A stretch of DNA of 64,000 nucleotides, from assembly GCF_902497895.1 (NCBI RefSeq), contig NZ_CABVHQ010000011.1, positions 1 through 64,000 of the forward strand, read 5' to 3'. Source of the DNA: Pseudomonas fluorescens. GTDB lineage: Bacteria; Pseudomonadota; Gammaproteobacteria; Pseudomonadales; Pseudomonadaceae. This document shows, piece by piece, positions 63,126-64,000 of the stretch. The notes under the pieces were generated by a model that was not told the origin of the DNA, made no database searches, and saw nothing but the letters and a program-made list of their open reading frames with translations. Made by a program: the position numbers and the translations under genes. Position 1 is the stretch's first letter. Every line of letters starts with the position of its first letter.

Positions 63126-64000
63126 TCAAATCCCCGCGCGCAAGACGCTGGCCGGCAATGCTTCACCGCGCTCGACACTGGCCGCGACCGCGTCGATCAG
63201 GGCACTCAACTCATACCCTTGAGCCGTCAACCAGGCCTGGTCGTAGTAAGTGGTTGCATAGCGCTCGCCACCGTCACACAGAATCGCCACGATCGACCCA
63301 GCCTCCCCTGCCTCAACCATCTGCCGGGCTGCTATCAAGGCGCCGATCAGGTTGGTACCGCTGGACCCACCGACTCGCCGCCCCAGACGCTGCGCCAGGT
63401 AATGCATGGCCGCCAGGGACAGGGCGTCCGGCACTTTGACCATCGCATCGATAACCTTGGGCAAAAACGACGCCTCGACCCGTGGCCGACCGATGCCTTC
63501 GATCCCCGACCCACAGTCCAGACGCAGGCTGGCGTCACCGCTCTGGTAATAGTCGAAGAACACCGAACGCTCGGGATCGGCGCACAGTACCCGGGTGCAA
63601 TGCTGGCGATAACGCACATAACGCCCGAGGGTCGCCGTGGTGCCGCCGGTGCCGGGGCTGGAAATCAGCCAGCTCGGCGCCGGATAACGCTCGAAGCGCA
63701 GTTGCTGGAAGATCGACTCGGCGATGTTGTTGTTCGCACGCCAGTCAGTAGCACGCTCGGCGTAGGTAAATTGATCCATGAAGTGCCCGCCACTCTCACG
63801 GGCCAGACGTTCGGACTCGGCGTAAATCTGCATCGGGTCATCGACCAGATGGCTGTTGCCACCATAGAAAGCGATTTGCGCGATCTTCTCCTGAGAGGTG
63901 GTGGCGGGCATCACGGCAATAAACGGCAAGCCCAGCAATTGCGCGAAATACGCCTCGGAAATCGCCGTTGAACCACTGGACGCCTCGATCACCGGCGCGC
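63126..64000 (-). CDS. PLP-dependent cysteine synthase family protein (5' end cut by window)
   Basis: About 291 residues of a fold-type II PLP enzyme are inside the window; the frame runs off the right edge, so the PLP lysine region is not seen. Visible are VIEASSGSTAISEAYFAQLL (substrate loop), the phosphate-binding SSPGTGGTTATLGRYVR loop and ILCDGGERYATTYYDQAWL near the end. It resembles CysK/CysM-type cysteine synthase or cysteine-lyase proteins. Which sulphur reaction it does cannot be told from the fragment. Confidence 0.85.
   Translation of the reverse strand, partial: APVIEASSGSTAISEAYFAQLLGLPFIAVMPATTSQEKIAQIAFYGGNSHLVDDPMQIYAESERLARESGGHFMDQFTYAERATDWRANNNIAESIFQQLRFERYPAPSWLISSPGTGGTTATLGRYVRYRQHCTRVLCADPERSVFFDYYQSGDASLRLDCGSGIEGIGRPRVEASFLPKVIDAMVKVPDALSLAAMHYLAQRLGRRVGGSSGTNLIGALIAARQMVEAGEAGSIVAILCDGGERYATTYYDQAWLTAQGYELSALIDAVAASVERGEALPASVLRAGI

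Overview
The window is a stretch of ordinary, GC-rich Pseudomonas chromosome, most like the P. fluorescens group. The evidence is gene content (MexJK-MexL, BraCDEFG, Gnt, Pca, PlsB, RapA), local gene order that matches what I recall of P. aeruginosa (plsB, mexKJL, rsmJ, tsaB, adk, ppc, DUF4398 lipoprotein, OmpA-like lipoprotein), and many intergenic REP elements of the type that reads TAGGAGCTGCCGCAGGCTGCGATC. No prophage, insertion sequence with a transposase, integron, CRISPR array, tRNA or rRNA was seen.

Layout. 0.3-1.8 kb: a GNAT acetyltransferase, a GyrI-like effector-binding protein and a frameshifted TM2-like remnant. 1.8-6.4 kb: aminotransferase alaC, then the gluconate genes gntP, gntK (minus) and gntR (plus), with a shared GntR operator motif in front of each. 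6.4-9.8 kb: a 36-aa basic protein, a second GNAT protein, the coupled pair yihY-type membrane protein/peptide deformylase, a CsbD-like protein and a 125-aa unknown. 10-32 kb: plsB; two tandem YbaY-domain proteins; a DUF4197 protein; a self-inhibited Fic protein; the mexJ-mexK efflux operon with divergent mexL; rsmJ; a divergent protein with two internal repeats; extensin-like, PEP-mutase-like and DUF72 proteins; tsaB, adk, ppc; and two envelope lipoproteins.

32.6-40.3 kb holds the beta-ketoadipate (pca) cluster. pcaR, pcaK, pcaI, pcaJ, pcaF and pcaD are intact. pcaB is reduced to its first 24 and last 56 codons in frame, pcaC to its ribosome site and last 16 codons, and pcaT to its last ~89 codons abutting repeat DNA. 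The two enzymes lost are exactly those used only in the protocatechuate branch, while the steps shared with the catechol branch remain. This is the most interesting feature of the window. The pcaI and pcaR promoters each carry two PcaR-type boxes 19 bp apart.

40.9-52.9 kb: a 66-aa protein behind a long structured leader, a Pit phosphate transporter, three small proteins (one is probably the cbb3 oxidase subunit CcoM), rapA, an MFS transporter next to a six-copy head-to-tail 34-bp REP array, an MHYT-GGDEF-EAL c-di-GMP protein that overlaps a hydroxyacid dehydrogenase tail to tail, and a DUF2288 protein. 53.2-58.2 kb: the complete branched-chain amino acid ABC importer braCDEFG. 58.4-64 kb: a LysR/SDR divergent pair, a SecD-P1-like periplasmic protein, a COG3650 lipoprotein, an FAD-dependent oxidoreductase, and a PLP-dependent cysteine synthase-like gene cut by the window edge.

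Starts were moved from the longest reading frame wherever a ribosome site or family N-terminus argued for it. All family assignments are from reading the sequence; no search was run.
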